The notes: generated by a model from the letters alone, not told the origin. 64,000 bases of DNA from Mesorhizobium loti CJ3sym (GCF_000472785.1 NZ_AXAL01000012.1:124001-188000); one strand, 5' to 3'; positions 52,802-62,662 are shown, counted from the first letter of the stretch. Translations and numbers: made by a program.

Positions 52802-53606
52802 TCCCCGCAACGTCGATATCAAGGACCAGCCCGGGTTCCGCACGATCGCCATCATCTGCGTTGCCGTGCTTTACGTCCCGATCCTGATCCTGATGATCTT
52901 TTCGTTCAATACGGGTTCGCTCGTCACCCATTGGGAGGGCGTCGGCCTGACCTGGTACGGCACCGCACTGCTCAATGAGGAATTCCACAACGCCGCCGAG
53001 AACACGCTGATCATCTCGGTGAGCGCGACGATCGTTTCGACGATCTGCGCCACGCTGGCGGCGATCGGTATGACCCGGGTGAAGCCGTGGCGTGGCCTGC
53101 CGGCCGCCTTCATGGTCATCAACCTGCCGCTGATGGTTCCCGAGATCATCACGGCAGTGGCGACCTTGTCCTTCTTCGCCTTGATCGCCGGGGCTTTCGG
53201 TCTGAATTTCGGTATCGGCAATCTGATCCTCGCCCATACCGTGTTCTGCATTCCCTTTGCCTACATGCCGATCCGGGCGCGTCTCGAGGACATGGATCTG
53301 ACGCTCGAATCCGCCGCAGCCGATCTCTACGCCACGCCGTGGCACGCGTTCCGGCGCATAACGCTGCCGTTGCTTGTCCCCGGCATCATGTCGGGTGCGG
53401 CACTCGCCTTCATCGTCTCCTTCGACGATTTCACCATCACGCAGCTCGTCGCCGGCCCCGGCCAGACGACCCTGCCTCTCTACATCTGGAACCAGATCAG
53501 GCGGCCGATGACGCCGGAGATCAATGCCATCTCCACCATCCTGCTCCTGGTCTCGATCCTCTTCGTCTCGGTATCGTTCCTGATCGCGCGCCGGCGCGCC
53601 AAGTGA
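52794..53606 (+). CDS. potC: Polyamine-type ABC transporter permease PotC
   Basis: 270 residues, six membrane helices. The EAA loop reads LESAAADLYATPWHAFRRIT and a SFDDFTITQLVAGPG block near the end is typical of PotC/PotI. It pairs with PotB to form the membrane channel. ATG 52794 lies within the end of potB, giving translational coupling; the longer frame has no support. Confidence 0.9.
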   Translation: MADPRNVDIKDQPGFRTIAIICVAVLYVPILILMIFSFNTGSLVTHWEGVGLTWYGTALLNEEFHNAAENTLIISVSATIVSTICATLAAIGMTRVKPWRGLPAAFMVINLPLMVPEIITAVATLSFFALIAGAFGLNFGIGNLILAHTVFCIPFAYMPIRARLEDMDLTLESAAADLYATPWHAFRRITLPLLVPGIMSGAALAFIVSFDDFTITQLVAGPGQTTLPLYIWNQIRRPMTPEINAISTILLLVSILFVSVSFLIARRRAK

Positions 53607-53635
53607 ATCAATGGGAAGGCAAAGGAGAACAAAAA

Positions 53636-54664
53636 ATGTCTAGGAAACTGATGGCTGCCGTTTCGACGGCAGTGCTGTTGTGGGCGGTGCCCGCACTCGC
53701 CGACGGCGAGCTGCATATCTACAATTGGGGTGACTACACCAATCCCAAGCTGATCGAAAAGTTCGAGAAACAGTACAACATCAAGGTCACGCTGGACGAT
53801 TATGATTCCAACGAAACCATGCTGTCGAAGGTGCGCGCCGGCAATTCCGGCTACGACATCGTGGTGCCGTCCGACTACACGGTGAAGATCATGGTCGACG
53901 AGGGCCTGCTCGAAAAGACCGAGCCCAACGCGATGCCGAACGGCAAGAACATCGACCCGCGCTTCCTCAACATCTATTGGGACAGCGGCCGCCATTATAC
54001 CGTGCCGTGGCAGTTCGGCACCACCGCGTTCGCGGTCAACACGGACAAGTTCAAGGGCGACATCGACACGCTGGCGATCCTTTTCGACCCGCCGGCTGAG
54101 CTGAAGGGCCAGATCAACATCCTCGACGACGTCAACACCGTCATGCATGCGGCCGAGCGTTACGCCGGCGTGCCGCGCTGCGGCGCCGACAAGGCCAATC
54201 TGAAAAAGGTCAACGACATCCTGACGGCCGCCAAGCCGTCATGGAAAACCTTCAGCTACGACACCATCACCAAGATCACTTCCGGCGATGTGATCGTGAC
54301 GGAGCAGTGGAACGGCGCGACCTATCGCTCGCGGCAGAAAATTCCGGCCATCAAATATGCCTATCCGAAGGAAGGCATCGAAGGTTGGATGGACAATGTG
54401 GCGGTGCTGAAAGGCGCCAAGAACCTCGACAACGCCAAGCTGTTCCAGGACTTCATCATGGCCCCGGAAAATGCGGCGCTGATTTCTGAATTCGCCGGCT
54501 ACGATAATGGCATTGCCGGCAGCCATAAGTTCCTGCAGGCGGATTTCGCCAATTCGCCGGAGATCAATCCGCCGGCAGGCGCGCCGACGCCGGAATTCGT
54601 CCCGCCCTGTCCGCCGGATGTGGTGGAAATCTACAACAAAATCTGGACCAATTTGCGCAAATAG
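53636..54664 (+). CDS. potD: Polyamine-type periplasmic binding protein PotD/PotF
   Basis: 342 residues. A signal peptide (LMAAVSTAVLLWAVPALA) is followed by ELHIYNWGDYTNPKLIEKFE, the typical start of mature PotD/PotF. GYDIVVPSDYTVKIMVDEGL and a C-terminal NKIWTNLRK segment also fit. It captures the amine substrate in the periplasm. AAAGGAGAAC lies about 7 bases before ATG 53636. A terminator follows directly, closing the potABCD operon. Substrate preference (putrescine, spermidine or another amine) cannot be fixed by eye. Confidence 0.9.
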   Translation: MSRKLMAAVSTAVLLWAVPALADGELHIYNWGDYTNPKLIEKFEKQYNIKVTLDDYDSNETMLSKVRAGNSGYDIVVPSDYTVKIMVDEGLLEKTEPNAMPNGKNIDPRFLNIYWDSGRHYTVPWQFGTTAFAVNTDKFKGDIDTLAILFDPPAELKGQINILDDVNTVMHAAERYAGVPRCGADKANLKKVNDILTAAKPSWKTFSYDTITKITSGDVIVTEQWNGATYRSRQKIPAIKYAYPKEGIEGWMDNVAVLKGAKNLDNAKLFQDFIMAPENAALISEFAGYDNGIAGSHKFLQADFANSPEINPPAGAPTPEFVPPCPPDVVEIYNKIWTNLRK

Positions 54665-54684
54665 GTTCGGTCTAAAGTCCAGCG

Positions 54685-54708
54685 GAAGGGAGGCTTCGGC
54701 CTCCCTTC
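54685..54708 (+). terminator. Terminator after potD
   Basis: A 10-bp perfect stem GAAGGGAGGC with GCCTCCCTTC around the stable TTCG loop, followed by TTT. It lies 20 bases after the potD stop. Confidence 0.88.
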
Positions 54709-54762
54709 TTTGCGACGCGTCGCATGTGGAGGGCTCACGCGACGCTGCAAATTCTTGTTTTC

Positions 54763-54811
54763 ATGCATGTCGTTGTCCCAAAACCGCTACGCACTTTTGG
54801 GTGGCATGCAT
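54763..54811. repeat. RIME-like palindrome upstream of serine hydrolase 1
   Basis: Outer arms ATGCATG (54763-54769) and CATGCAT (54805-54811), inner arms CCCAAAA and TTTTGGG, and the shared core AAAACCGCTACGCACTTTT (54780-54798). It has the same build as hairpin B at 39178-39230. It ends 14 bases before the start codon at 54826, right next to the ribosome site. Confidence 0.72.
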
Positions 54812-54825
54812 CGTGGGAGGGTTCC

Positions 54826-56022
54826 ATGACATCTTACCGCAACAGCGATCCGCGGCCGCCGATCATGCAGGGCTCTCCGCCCCAGATGGTGCCGCCGAAG
54901 CTCAACTGGGACCGGCCGCCATGGAACCGCTGGGCGTTCCAGCACATCCGCGAAATCCTGCCAACCGCCGAAGTCTGGCGCGGCAACGGCCATCGACACC
55001 GTCTCGAACGCGCCGAGGTCGATCTCGACGGGCTGGCGGTCGAGGACAGCGAGGGCAAGCCGACAACGCTCGCCGGGCTGCTCGACGAGACCTACACGGA
55101 CGGCTTCCTGGTGCTCAAGCACGGCAAGGTCGCCTATGAGCGCTATTTCAACGGCATGGATGAGCGCACGCTGCATCTGTCGCAATCAATGGCCAAGTCG
55201 ATCACCGGTTCGGTGTTCGGCATACTGGCCGGACGCGGCCTGATCGATCCGGCGAAGCCGGTGACCGACTATCTGCCGGAACTCACCGCCACGGGTTGGG
55301 CCGGCGCCAGTGTCCAGCATGTGCTCGACATGACCACGGGCGTGCGGTTCTCCGAGGAATACACTGACCGCTATTCCGATATCGGCCAGGTCGATGTCGC
55401 CACCGGCTGGAAGCCGGTGCCGCCGGACAGCGATCCGGAGTTTCGCTGGCCCTCGCATATGTATGAGCTGATCCTGGGCTTGAAGGACACGGTCCGTCCG
55501 CATGGCGCCCAGTTCGAGTATCGCTCGATCGAGACGGACGTGCTCGCCTTCATCATGGAGCGAGTGACGGGCAAGCGTCTGCCGCAGCTGGTTTCCGAAG
55601 AGCTCTGGCAAAAGCTCGGCGTCGATGAAAGCGCCTGCTTCACCGTCGACAGCGCCGGCTATGCCGTGGCCGATGGCGGCTTCAACGCCACGCTGCGCGA
55701 CTATGGCCGCTTCGGCCAGGTGATCCTCGACAATGGCGGCGGCATCGTGCCGGCCGACTGGATCGAGGCGACGCGTAACGGTAAGCATGGGGCGGACTTC
55801 GGCCCCAGCCTGCCTGAAGGCAGCTACCGGAACCAGTTCTGGATCGAGAATCCCTGCTCGCGCGCGCTGATGTGCCGGGGCGTATTCGGACAGATGATCC
55901 ATATCGATTGGAACACGGGAATGGTCGTGGTGAAGCTTTCGACCTGGCCGGATTTCAGCAATCTCGCCTACGGCATGGCGACGCTGAAGGCGGTGCACGC
56001 CATCGCCGCCGCGCTCGCCTGA
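54826..56022 (+). CDS. Serine hydrolase, beta-lactamase/6-aminohexanoate-dimer-hydrolase-like (copy 1)
   Basis: 398 residues without a signal peptide, so probably cytoplasmic. The SxxK catalytic motif is SMAK (in LSQSMAKSITGSVFG, about residue 125). The second motif region reads FEYRSIETDVLAFIMERVTG, as in NylB-type hydrolases where Tyr acts as base. The class includes beta-lactamases, DD-peptidases, esterases and NylB, which cuts the amide bond of 6-aminohexanoate dimer. GGAGGG lies 5 bases before ATG 54826. It is followed after 33 bases by a paralogue. Confidence 0.82.
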   Translation: MTSYRNSDPRPPIMQGSPPQMVPPKLNWDRPPWNRWAFQHIREILPTAEVWRGNGHRHRLERAEVDLDGLAVEDSEGKPTTLAGLLDETYTDGFLVLKHGKVAYERYFNGMDERTLHLSQSMAKSITGSVFGILAGRGLIDPAKPVTDYLPELTATGWAGASVQHVLDMTTGVRFSEEYTDRYSDIGQVDVATGWKPVPPDSDPEFRWPSHMYELILGLKDTVRPHGAQFEYRSIETDVLAFIMERVTGKRLPQLVSEELWQKLGVDESACFTVDSAGYAVADGGFNATLRDYGRFGQVILDNGGGIVPADWIEATRNGKHGADFGPSLPEGSYRNQFWIENPCSRALMCRGVFGQMIHIDWNTGMVVVKLSTWPDFSNLAYGMATLKAVHAIAAALA

Positions 56023-56055
56023 ATCTCAAGACGAAAAGACCCTGAAGGAAACGCC

Positions 56056-57237
56056 ATGACTGGCAAGACCGCGTTCGAGACCCGCTACGGCTTCCGCCGC
56101 AACGAAGTGCTGCTCGCCAATTGGCGGGAAAACCCGTTCAACCGATGGTCGTTCCAGAACCTCGGCGAACTGGTGCCGACGGCGCGCGTGACGGCAACCC
56201 CGGGTGGGACCGACTCCCCCATACAAGACATGGGTGGCCTGCTTGGCGAAAAGGTTTCGGTCGCCGGCGCGCCGGAGACGGTGGCCGAGTTCCTCGCGCG
56301 CTCCAGCACCGATGCGCTGGCGGTGATGAAGGGCGGCAAGATCATTGGCGACTGGTTCGCGCCGCATATGGATTTCGGCGCCCGCCACATCATCTTCTCG
56401 ATCAGCAAGTCGGTGACATCAATCATCGCCGGCATATTGGAAGGCGAGGGGGTGTTCAATCCGGAAGCGCCGGTAACGCAGTACATTCCCGAAGCCGTTG
56501 GCTCGGCCTATGGCGATGCCACCGCGCGGCATGTGCTCGACATGAGCGTCAGCCTCGATTTCGAGGAGGCCTATCTCGATCCCGAAAGCGCCTTTGCCCG
56601 CTACCGCCGCGCCACGCTGTGGAACCCGGGCGGTGGCTCCGAAAGCCTGCGCCAATTCATCCTGACCTTGCAGCGGCTTGCGGAGCCGCATGGCCAGACC
56701 TTCCGCTACCGCTCGCCCAATTCCGACCTGCTCGGCCTGCTGCTCGAACGCGCTTCCAGCCAGCGTTTCACCGACCTGATGCGCGAGAAGCTGTGGCTGC
56801 CGCTTGGCGCCGTCAGTGAAGCCTCGATCGGCGTCGACATGGAAGGCACGGCGCGCACCGCTGGCGGCATTTCGGTAACGCCGCGCGACCTGGCGCGCAT
56901 CGGCGAGATGATGCGGCAAGGTGGAACCGCCAATGGCCGCCGCATCGTTTCGGAAGCCTGGGTGCGCGACACGGTCAGCACCGGCGGCAGCGCCGACGCC
57001 TGGCAGCGCGGCGCGATGCTGCCGCTGTTTCCCAAAGGCCGGTACCGCAACAAATGGTACCAGACTGGGCACGAGAATGGCGCCTATTGCGGCATCGGCA
57101 TCCATGGCCAGTGGCTCTATGTCGATCCCAGGGCCGAAGTCGTCATTGCCAAGATGTCGTCACAGCCGGAGCCGGTCGACGATCCGCTGGATCTTGAGCT
57201 TGTCGCGTTCTTCGAGGCGCTGAGCCGGATGATCTGA
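56056..57237 (+). CDS. Serine hydrolase, beta-lactamase/6-aminohexanoate-dimer-hydrolase-like (copy 2)
   Basis: 393 residues, a diverged paralogue of the preceding gene with the same layout. The SxxK motif is SISK ([19 protein letters not shown]) and the Tyr motif is [20 protein letters not shown]. Both genes share the N-terminal NRW(A/S)FQ block and the (G/E)L(V/L)PTA-type segment. AAGGAAA precedes ATG 56056. The two probably act on related substrates and are co-transcribed. Sequence alone does not show whether the target is an amide or an ester. Confidence 0.82.
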   Translation: MTGKTAFETRYGFRRNEVLLANWRENPFNRWSFQNLGELVPTARVTATPGGTDSPIQDMGGLLGEKVSVAGAPETVAEFLARSSTDALAVMKGGKIIGDWFAPHMDFGARHIIFSISKSVTSIIAGILEGEGVFNPEAPVTQYIPEAVGSAYGDATARHVLDMSVSLDFEEAYLDPESAFARYRRATLWNPGGGSESLRQFILTLQRLAEPHGQTFRYRSPNSDLLGLLLERASSQRFTDLMREKLWLPLGAVSEASIGVDMEGTARTAGGISVTPRDLARIGEMMRQGGTANGRRIVSEAWVRDTVSTGGSADAWQRGAMLPLFPKGRYRNKWYQTGHENGAYCGIGIHGQWLYVDPRAEVVIAKMSSQPEPVDDPLDLELVAFFEALSRMI

Positions 57238-57365
57238 ACCATCTGGCGCGGTTTTGTTGCCGCGTGCTTTCCTGTGGACCGCCTGCGACGGTTGAAAACG
57301 TCGCGGTTGGCGAGGCGGGTATCTACGCCTATGGTCGCCGCTCTTTTCGATCAGAGTGGTTTGAC

Positions 57366-57409
57366 GCAATTCCGGACGGAAAACCGTTTCACACTTTTCC
57401 TGGAATTGC
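57366..57409. repeat. RIME-like palindrome upstream of tex
   Basis: Outer arms GCAATTCC (57366-57373) and GGAATTGC (57402-57409), inner arms GGAAAA and TTTTCC, and the shared core AAAACCGTTTCACACTTTT (57380-57398). It ends 16 bases before the tex start codon and is the third member of the family in this window. Confidence 0.78.
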
Positions 57410-57425
57410 TTGGAGTGGGAATGAC

Positions 57426-59750
57426 ATGGCCTCCGACATAAAGCGCATCGCAGCCATCATCGCGGCGGAGATCAAGGCGCGGCCAGAACAGGCGGCGGCG
57501 GCGATCGAACTGCTCGACGAAGGCGCGACGGTGCCGTTCGTTGCGCGTTACCGCAAGGAAGTGACCGGCGGGTTGGATGACACGCAGCTGCGCGACCTTG
57601 CGGAACGGCTCGCCTATTTGCGTGAGCTCGACGCCCGCCGTGACACCATCCTTGGCTCGATCCGCGAGCAGGGCAAGCTGACGCAGGAGCTCGAGGGCAA
57701 GATCGTCGCCGCCGCCACCAAGGCGGAGCTGGAAGACATCTATCTGCCTTACAAGCCGAAGCGCCGCACCAAGGCCGAGATCGCCCGCGAGCGCGGGCTG
57801 GGACCCTTGGCGGAAGCCATTCTTGCCAACCGTTCGCTGGTGCCCGCCGATTTGGCTCTCGCCTATGTCACCGAAGAGGTGGCCGATGCCAAAGCGGCAC
57901 TGGACGGCGCGCGCGACATCCTGTCGGAACAGTTCGCCGAGAATGCCGATCTGGTCGGCAAATTGCGCACCTATATGAAGGATCGCGCCTTCATGCGTGC
58001 CCGGGTGGTCGACGGCAAGCAGGAGGCCGGCGCGAAATTCTCCGACTATTTCGACCATGTCGAGCGCTGGGCCAATGTGCCGAGCCATCGCGCTCTGGCC
58101 ATGCTGCGCGGCCGCAACGAAGAGGTGCTGTCGCTCGACATCGAGGTCGATGCCGACGACACGTCGGCGGTGAAGCCGGTCGAGCGGATGATCGCCAATG
58201 CCTATGCCATTGGCGGCACTCTGCCGGGCGACCGCTGGCTGATGGATGTCGCCGGCTGGACCTGGCGCATAAAACTGTCGCTGCACCTGACGCTCGACCT
58301 CATGCGCGACCTGCGTGAGCGCGCCGAGGAAGAGGCGATCCACGTCTTTGCCCGCAACCTCAAGGATTTGCTGCTTGCAGCGCCCGCCGGCTCGCGGGCC
58401 ACGATGGGGCTCGACCCCGGCATCCGCACCGGGGTCAAGGTGGCGGTGGTCGACGGCACCGGCAAGGTGCTGACGACGACGACGGTCTATCCGTTTCCAC
58501 CCAGGAACGATGTGCGCGGCACGCAGGCGGAACTCGCTAAGCTCATCCGCCTGCACAAGGTCGAACTGATCTCGATCGGCAACGGCACCGGCAGCCGCGA
58601 AACCGAGAAGCTGGTGGCGGACATGCTGTCCGATATGCCTTCCGATGGCGGGCCGAAGCCGCTGAAGGTGATCGTCAGCGAGGCGGGCGCCTCGGTCTAT
58701 TCGGCATCGGCAACGGCGGCGGCGGAATTCCCCGGCCTCGACGTGTCGCTGCGCGGTGCGGTGTCGATCGCGCGGCGGCTGCAGGATCCGCTGGCCGAAC
58801 TGGTCAAGATCGAACCCAAGTCGATCGGCGTCGGCCAGTACCAGCACGATGTCGACCAGTATCGGCTCGGCCGCTCGCTGGAAGCGGTGGTCGAGGATGC
58901 GGTCAACGCTGTCGGTGTCGACCTCAACACCGCTTCGGCGCCATTGCTGGCCCGTGTTTCAGGGCTGGGCGCGTCGCTCGCCGACGCCATTGTCGCGCAT
59001 CGCGATGCGACCGGGCCTTTCGCCAGCCGCAAGGATTTACTCAAGGTGCCACGGCTTGGGCCACGCGCGTTCGAACAATCCGCCGGTTTTCTGCGCATCG
59101 CCAATGGCAGCGAGCCGCTCGATGCCTCGTCGGTGCATCCGGAAGCCTATGGCGTGGCCAAGAAGATCGTCGCCGCCTGCGGCCGCGATGTGCGTTCGCT
59201 GATGGGCGACAGCGCCGCGCTCAAGGCGCTCGACCCACGCGTCTTCGTTGACGAGCGTTTCGGGCTGCCGACGGTGCGCGACATTCTTGCCGAGTTGGAA
59301 AAGCCCGGCCGCGACCCGCGCCCCGGCTTTAAGACGGCGACCTTTGCCGACGGCGTCGACGACATCAAGGATCTGAAGCCCGGCATGCTCTTGGAAGGCA
59401 CGGTCACCAATGTCGCGGCCTTCGGCGCTTTCGTCGACATTGGCGTCCACCAGGACGGGCTGGTGCATGTCTCGCAACTGGCCGACCGTTTCATCAAGGA
59501 TGCGCATGAGGTGGTCAAGGCCGGCGACGTGGTCAAGGTGCGCGTCGTCGACGTCGACATCAAGCGCAAGCGCATCGCGCTGTCCATGCGCAAGGATGGC
59601 GGCGAGGGCGGTGCATCCAAAGGCGGGCCGCGCGACAATGGTGGCGGCAGGTCGGCGCCACGTTCACCGGCGCCACAACGCCAGCCGGAGCGACCGGCAC
59701 AGCAAGGCGCGTTCGGTGCGGCGCTGGCCGATGCGCTGAAGCGGAAGTAG
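57426..59750 (+). CDS. tex: Tex-family RNA-binding transcription accessory protein
   Basis: 774 residues, the usual Tex length. The N-terminal helical part ([20 protein letters not shown]), a YqgF/RNase-H-like domain ([20 protein letters not shown]), helix-hairpin-helix motifs ([20 protein letters not shown]) and a C-terminal S1 domain ([20 protein letters not shown]) are in order. A Gly/Arg/Pro-rich tail ends it. Tex binds nucleic acid and acts in transcription or RNA turnover. ATG 57426 gives the usual N-terminus; the longer frame reads through the palindrome. Confidence 0.95.
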   Translation: MASDIKRIAAIIAAEIKARPEQAAAAIELLDEGATVPFVARYRKEVTGGLDDTQLRDLAERLAYLRELDARRDTILGSIREQGKLTQELEGKIVAAATKAELEDIYLPYKPKRRTKAEIARERGLGPLAEAILANRSLVPADLALAYVTEEVADAKAALDGARDILSEQFAENADLVGKLRTYMKDRAFMRARVVDGKQEAGAKFSDYFDHVERWANVPSHRALAMLRGRNEEVLSLDIEVDADDTSAVKPVERMIANAYAIGGTLPGDRWLMDVAGWTWRIKLSLHLTLDLMRDLRERAEEEAIHVFARNLKDLLLAAPAGSRATMGLDPGIRTGVKVAVVDGTGKVLTTTTVYPFPPRNDVRGTQAELAKLIRLHKVELISIGNGTGSRETEKLVADMLSDMPSDGGPKPLKVIVSEAGASVYSASATAAAEFPGLDVSLRGAVSIARRLQDPLAELVKIEPKSIGVGQYQHDVDQYRLGRSLEAVVEDAVNAVGVDLNTASAPLLARVSGLGASLADAIVAHRDATGPFASRKDLLKVPRLGPRAFEQSAGFLRIANGSEPLDASSVHPEAYGVAKKIVAACGRDVRSLMGDSAALKALDPRVFVDERFGLPTVRDILAELEKPGRDPRPGFKTATFADGVDDIKDLKPGMLLEGTVTNVAAFGAFVDIGVHQDGLVHVSQLADRFIKDAHEVVKAGDVVKVRVVDVDIKRKRIALSMRKDGGEGGASKGGPRDNGGGRSAPRSPAPQRQPERPAQQGAFGAALADALKRK

Positions 59751-59842
59751 CTGCTTACGACGGCGCCCAGCACGCCTGCGTCAGATGAGATTCATACGAC
59801 GCACATTGGGTTTTCCGGTCGAAGCGACAAGCTGGGATATGT

Positions 59843-60154
59843 TCAGGGCTCATTGCTCGGCTCCCCGCCCTCAAGAATTGTCGGGATGTCACGGGTGCCA
59901 TGCAAAATGCGCTCGATACGGACGTCGTCGCCGTCGGCGGTGTAGAATATCACATAGCGCTGAAATGCGATGGAGCGCAGGCCGGGCCAAAGTGTGGGGC
60001 GGAGAACACCGCCACCCGGCACGTCTGCAATACGGCCACAACGTTCCCTGAGCGCAGCTATGAAGCGGTGAGCCGCGGCTGGGTTTTCAGCATGGATGTA
60101 GTCGCCGATCTCTTGGACATCCTGCGCGGCGGCTGGCGCAAATATGACCGCCAT
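59843..60154 (-). CDS. parE: ParE/RelE-type toxin
   Basis: 103 residues with the plasmid-stabilisation fold: DVQEIGDYIHAENPAAAHRF near the start, LWPGLRSIAFQRYVIFYTAD in the middle, and RIERILHGTRDIPTIL at the end, the pattern of ParE toxins that poison gyrase (RelE-type mRNA cleavage is the alternative). It starts 3 bases after the antitoxin gene, a classic TA operon. Convergent with tex. Confidence 0.88.
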   Translation of the reverse strand: MAVIFAPAAAQDVQEIGDYIHAENPAAAHRFIAALRERCGRIADVPGGGVLRPTLWPGLRSIAFQRYVIFYTADGDDVRIERILHGTRDIPTILEGGEPSNEP

Positions 60155-60157
60155 CGG

Positions 60158-60412
60158 TCACGGCTTTCCGCCGCTGTATTTTGCTTCCAGCCGCTTGAAC
60201 ACTTGGTCGGCTGGGATGCCCGGACCGCTTTCCACGCCCTTGCGAATGGCCTCCCGCAGCGACGCAAGCTTTGCCTCGCGCTGTTCTTCGCGCTCTTCCA
60301 GCAGGCGCAAGCTATCGCGCACGACTTCGCTGGCACTGGCATATCGGCCGCTCTCTACCAATTCGCGGACCAATGTCTCATAGCGGGGGCCGATACTGTA
60401 ACTTGCAGGCAT
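60158..60412 (-). CDS. parD: ParD-type antitoxin
   Basis: 84 residues. The N-terminal ribbon-helix-helix (SYSIGPRYETLVRELVESGR, then YASASEVVRDSLRLLEE) is the ParD DNA-binding domain, and the charged C-terminus binds the toxin. AAGGA lies about 7 bases before the ATG. A palindrome at 60439-60455 is a likely autoregulatory operator. Confidence 0.88.
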   Translation of the reverse strand: MPASYSIGPRYETLVRELVESGRYASASEVVRDSLRLLEEREEQREAKLASLREAIRKGVESGPGIPADQVFKRLEAKYSGGKP

Positions 60413-60438
60413 GGGTTATCCTTTCATTTTATCCAAAA

Positions 60439-60455
60439 TTATCAAATTTTGATAA
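60439..60455. promoter_or_regulatory. Candidate ParD operator
   Basis: TTATCAAA and TTTGATAA are perfect 8-bp arms around one base, 27 bases upstream of the parD start, in an AT-rich stretch unlike the surrounding GC-rich DNA. Ribbon-helix-helix antitoxins bind such sites to control their own operon. Confidence 0.5.
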
Positions 60456-60465
60456 ATCGGCCAAA

Positions 60466-61362
60466 TCAAATCTGCCGGTGGACACGTGTTAGCAGCCAAT
60501 CGCGAAAACTGGCGACGGGCGGATGGCCGCGCTTGTCGTGGGGGACGACGAGATAGTACGCGCTGCGGCTTTGCATGGGCTCACCGGGCGCAGGTACAAG
60601 CTGGCCGCGTTGCAATTCGCCCGCGATGAGAAGCAGGGGCAACAGCGCCACGCCGAGCCCCGCCATGCAGGCCTGGGCGGCGGTGCCGAACTGTTCGAAC
60701 TGCATGCCGGGTCCGGTCGGCGCGCTCAGGCCCTGATGTTCGAACCACTCGGTCCAGGCGCCAGGCCGCGTTGCCATGTGCAGCAGCGGCAGGCGGCCGA
60801 TGTCGGACGGCGTGGCGACGGCGCGGCCGGCGAGGAATTCGGGTGATACCACCGGCGCCACGGTTTCGCGCACCAGCAGCGTGGAGTCCGCTTCCGGCCA
60901 GTCCGGCAGGCCGTAGTGGATGGCCGCATCCAGCCTCTCCCTGGCAAAATCGAAGCGGCCGACGCGGGTAACGAAGTTGATGGTGATATCAGGGTTGTTT
61001 TCGACAAAGTCGGGGATCATCGGCATCAGCCAGCGCGTGCCGAAGGTCGGCAATATGGCCAGGTTCAGGATGCCACTATGCCGATTGCTCATCAATCCCA
61101 AGGCTGCATCGCGCAACTGGCCAAGCGCTGAACGCACGGCTTCGGCGTAGATTTCGCCTGCTGTCGACAGCCGGACATTGCGGCTGTCGCGCTCGAACAG
61201 ACGGCGCCCGAACTGATCCTCCAGCAGCCTGATCTGCCGACTAACCGCCCCTTGAGTCAAATCCAGCTCCTGGGCGGCGGCGGTGAAACTGCCAAGACGG
61301 GCGACCGCCTCGAAGGCGGCGAGGGCGCTGATGTTGGGCAGGAGGCGGCGCTGGACACTCAT
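60466..61362 (-). CDS. LysR-family regulator (GcvA/GcdR-like)
   Basis: 298 residues. An N-terminal winged helix (FEAVARLGSFTAAAQELDLT then QGAVSRQIRLLEDQFGRRLF, about 18-57) and a LysR co-inducer domain (about 90-290) are present. The LLPNISALAAFEA start is typical of the GcvA subgroup. It is divergent from a glutaryl-CoA dehydrogenase gene across 103 bases, the arrangement known for GcdR-type activators of glutarate use. Its effector would then be glutarate or a CoA ester, by inference. Confidence 0.88.
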   Translation of the reverse strand: MSVQRRLLPNISALAAFEAVARLGSFTAAAQELDLTQGAVSRQIRLLEDQFGRRLFERDSRNVRLSTAGEIYAEAVRSALGQLRDAALGLMSNRHSGILNLAILPTFGTRWLMPMIPDFVENNPDITINFVTRVGRFDFARERLDAAIHYGLPDWPEADSTLLVRETVAPVVSPEFLAGRAVATPSDIGRLPLLHMATRPGAWTEWFEHQGLSAPTGPGMQFEQFGTAAQACMAGLGVALLPLLLIAGELQRGQLVPAPGEPMQSRSAYYLVVPHDKRGHPPVASFRDWLLTRVHRQI

Positions 61363-61465
61363 GATCCATTCCTAACGCTCATTGATCGGTGAAGCAATTT
61401 CGTTTGATTTTTTAGGGCCACGGGCCGATAAGCCGGGCTTCACCCGTTTCAAGGACCGAGAAGCC

Positions 61466-62662
61466 ATGGCCGCCGACAAGAATGCATTCGTCTGGGAAGA
61501 TCCATTCCTGATCGAGGACCAGCTTTCGGAAGAGGAGCGCATGGTGCGCGACGGCGCGGCGGCCTTTGCCGCCGACAAGCTCGCGCCACGCATCGAGGAC
61601 GCCTACCTCAACGAGACCTTCGACACGGCGATTTTTCGCGAGATGGGCGATGCCGGCTTGCTCGGCATCAACATCCCGGAAGAATTCGGCGGGCTCGGCG
61701 CCAACTACGTCACCTACGGGCTGGTGGCGCGGGAAGTCGAACGTGTCGATTCCGGTTATCGCTCGATGATGTCGGTGCAGTCGTCGCTGGTGATGTATCC
61801 GATCTATGCCTATGGCTCGGACGAACAGCGCAAGAAATATCTGCCCAAGCTCGCCAGCGGCGAATGGATCGGCTGCTTTGGCCTGACCGAGCCGGATGCC
61901 GGTTCCGACCCGGGCGGCATGAAGACACGCGCCGAAAAGACCGCCAACGGCTACAAGCTCTCCGGCTCCAAGATGTGGATTTCCAACGCGCCGGTCGCCG
62001 ACGTGTTCGTCGTCTGGGCGAAGCTGAAGGGCGAGAACGGCAAGGACGAGATACGCGGCTTCGTGCTGGAAAAGGGCATGAAGGGCCTTTCGGCACCGAA
62101 GATCGGGGGAAAGCTCAGCCTCCGTGCGTCGATCACCGGCGAAGTGGTGATGGAAGGTGTCGAGGTCGGCGAAGACGCGCTGCTGCCTAACGCCAAGGGC
62201 CTTGGCGGCCCGTTCGGCTGCCTCAACCGGGCCCGTTATGGCATTTCCTGGGGCTCGATGGGTGCGGCGGAAGATTGTTGGCACCGCGCCCGCCAGTATG
62301 GTCTCGACCGCAAGCAGTTCGGCAAGCCGCTGGCCGGCACGCAGCTTTACCAGAAGAAGCTCGCCGACATGCAGACCGAGATCGCGCTGGCCCTGCAGGC
62401 TTCGTTGCGCGTCGGGCGCCTGCTCGATGAAGGCAAGATGGCGCCGGAGATGATCTCGATCGTCAAGCGCAACAATTGCGGCAAGGCGCTCGACATCGCC
62501 CGTCAGGCGCGCGACATGCATGGCGGCAACGGCATCCAGATCGGCTACCACGTCATGCGCCACGCGCAGAACCTGGAAACCGTCAACACCTATGAAGGCA
62601 CGCATGACGTGCACGCGCTGATCCTCGGCAGGGCGCAGACGGGCATTCAGGCGTTTTTCTAA
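61466..62662 (+). CDS. gcdH: Glutaryl-CoA dehydrogenase-like acyl-CoA dehydrogenase
   Basis: 398 residues. FAD/substrate blocks [18 protein letters not shown] and [20 protein letters not shown], and the end [20 protein letters not shown] with the catalytic Glu of GCD-type enzymes, place it in the glutaryl-CoA dehydrogenase group. It would oxidise and decarboxylate glutaryl-CoA to crotonyl-CoA in lysine/tryptophan/glutarate breakdown. ATG 61466 has AAGGA about 10 bases upstream. The divergent LysR gene fits substrate induction. Confidence 0.88.
   Translation: MAADKNAFVWEDPFLIEDQLSEEERMVRDGAAAFAADKLAPRIEDAYLNETFDTAIFREMGDAGLLGINIPEEFGGLGANYVTYGLVAREVERVDSGYRSMMSVQSSLVMYPIYAYGSDEQRKKYLPKLASGEWIGCFGLTEPDAGSDPGGMKTRAEKTANGYKLSGSKMWISNAPVADVFVVWAKLKGENGKDEIRGFVLEKGMKGLSAPKIGGKLSLRASITGEVVMEGVEVGEDALLPNAKGLGGPFGCLNRARYGISWGSMGAAEDCWHRARQYGLDRKQFGKPLAGTQLYQKKLADMQTEIALALQASLRVGRLLDEGKMAPEMISIVKRNNCGKALDIARQARDMHGGNGIQIGYHVMRHAQNLETVNTYEGTHDVHALILGRAQTGIQAFF

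Noticed and set aside
57351-58847. 498-codon open frame on the minus strand
   Set aside because: Antisense to tex; composition is Arg/Gly/His-rich and no family is recognisable.
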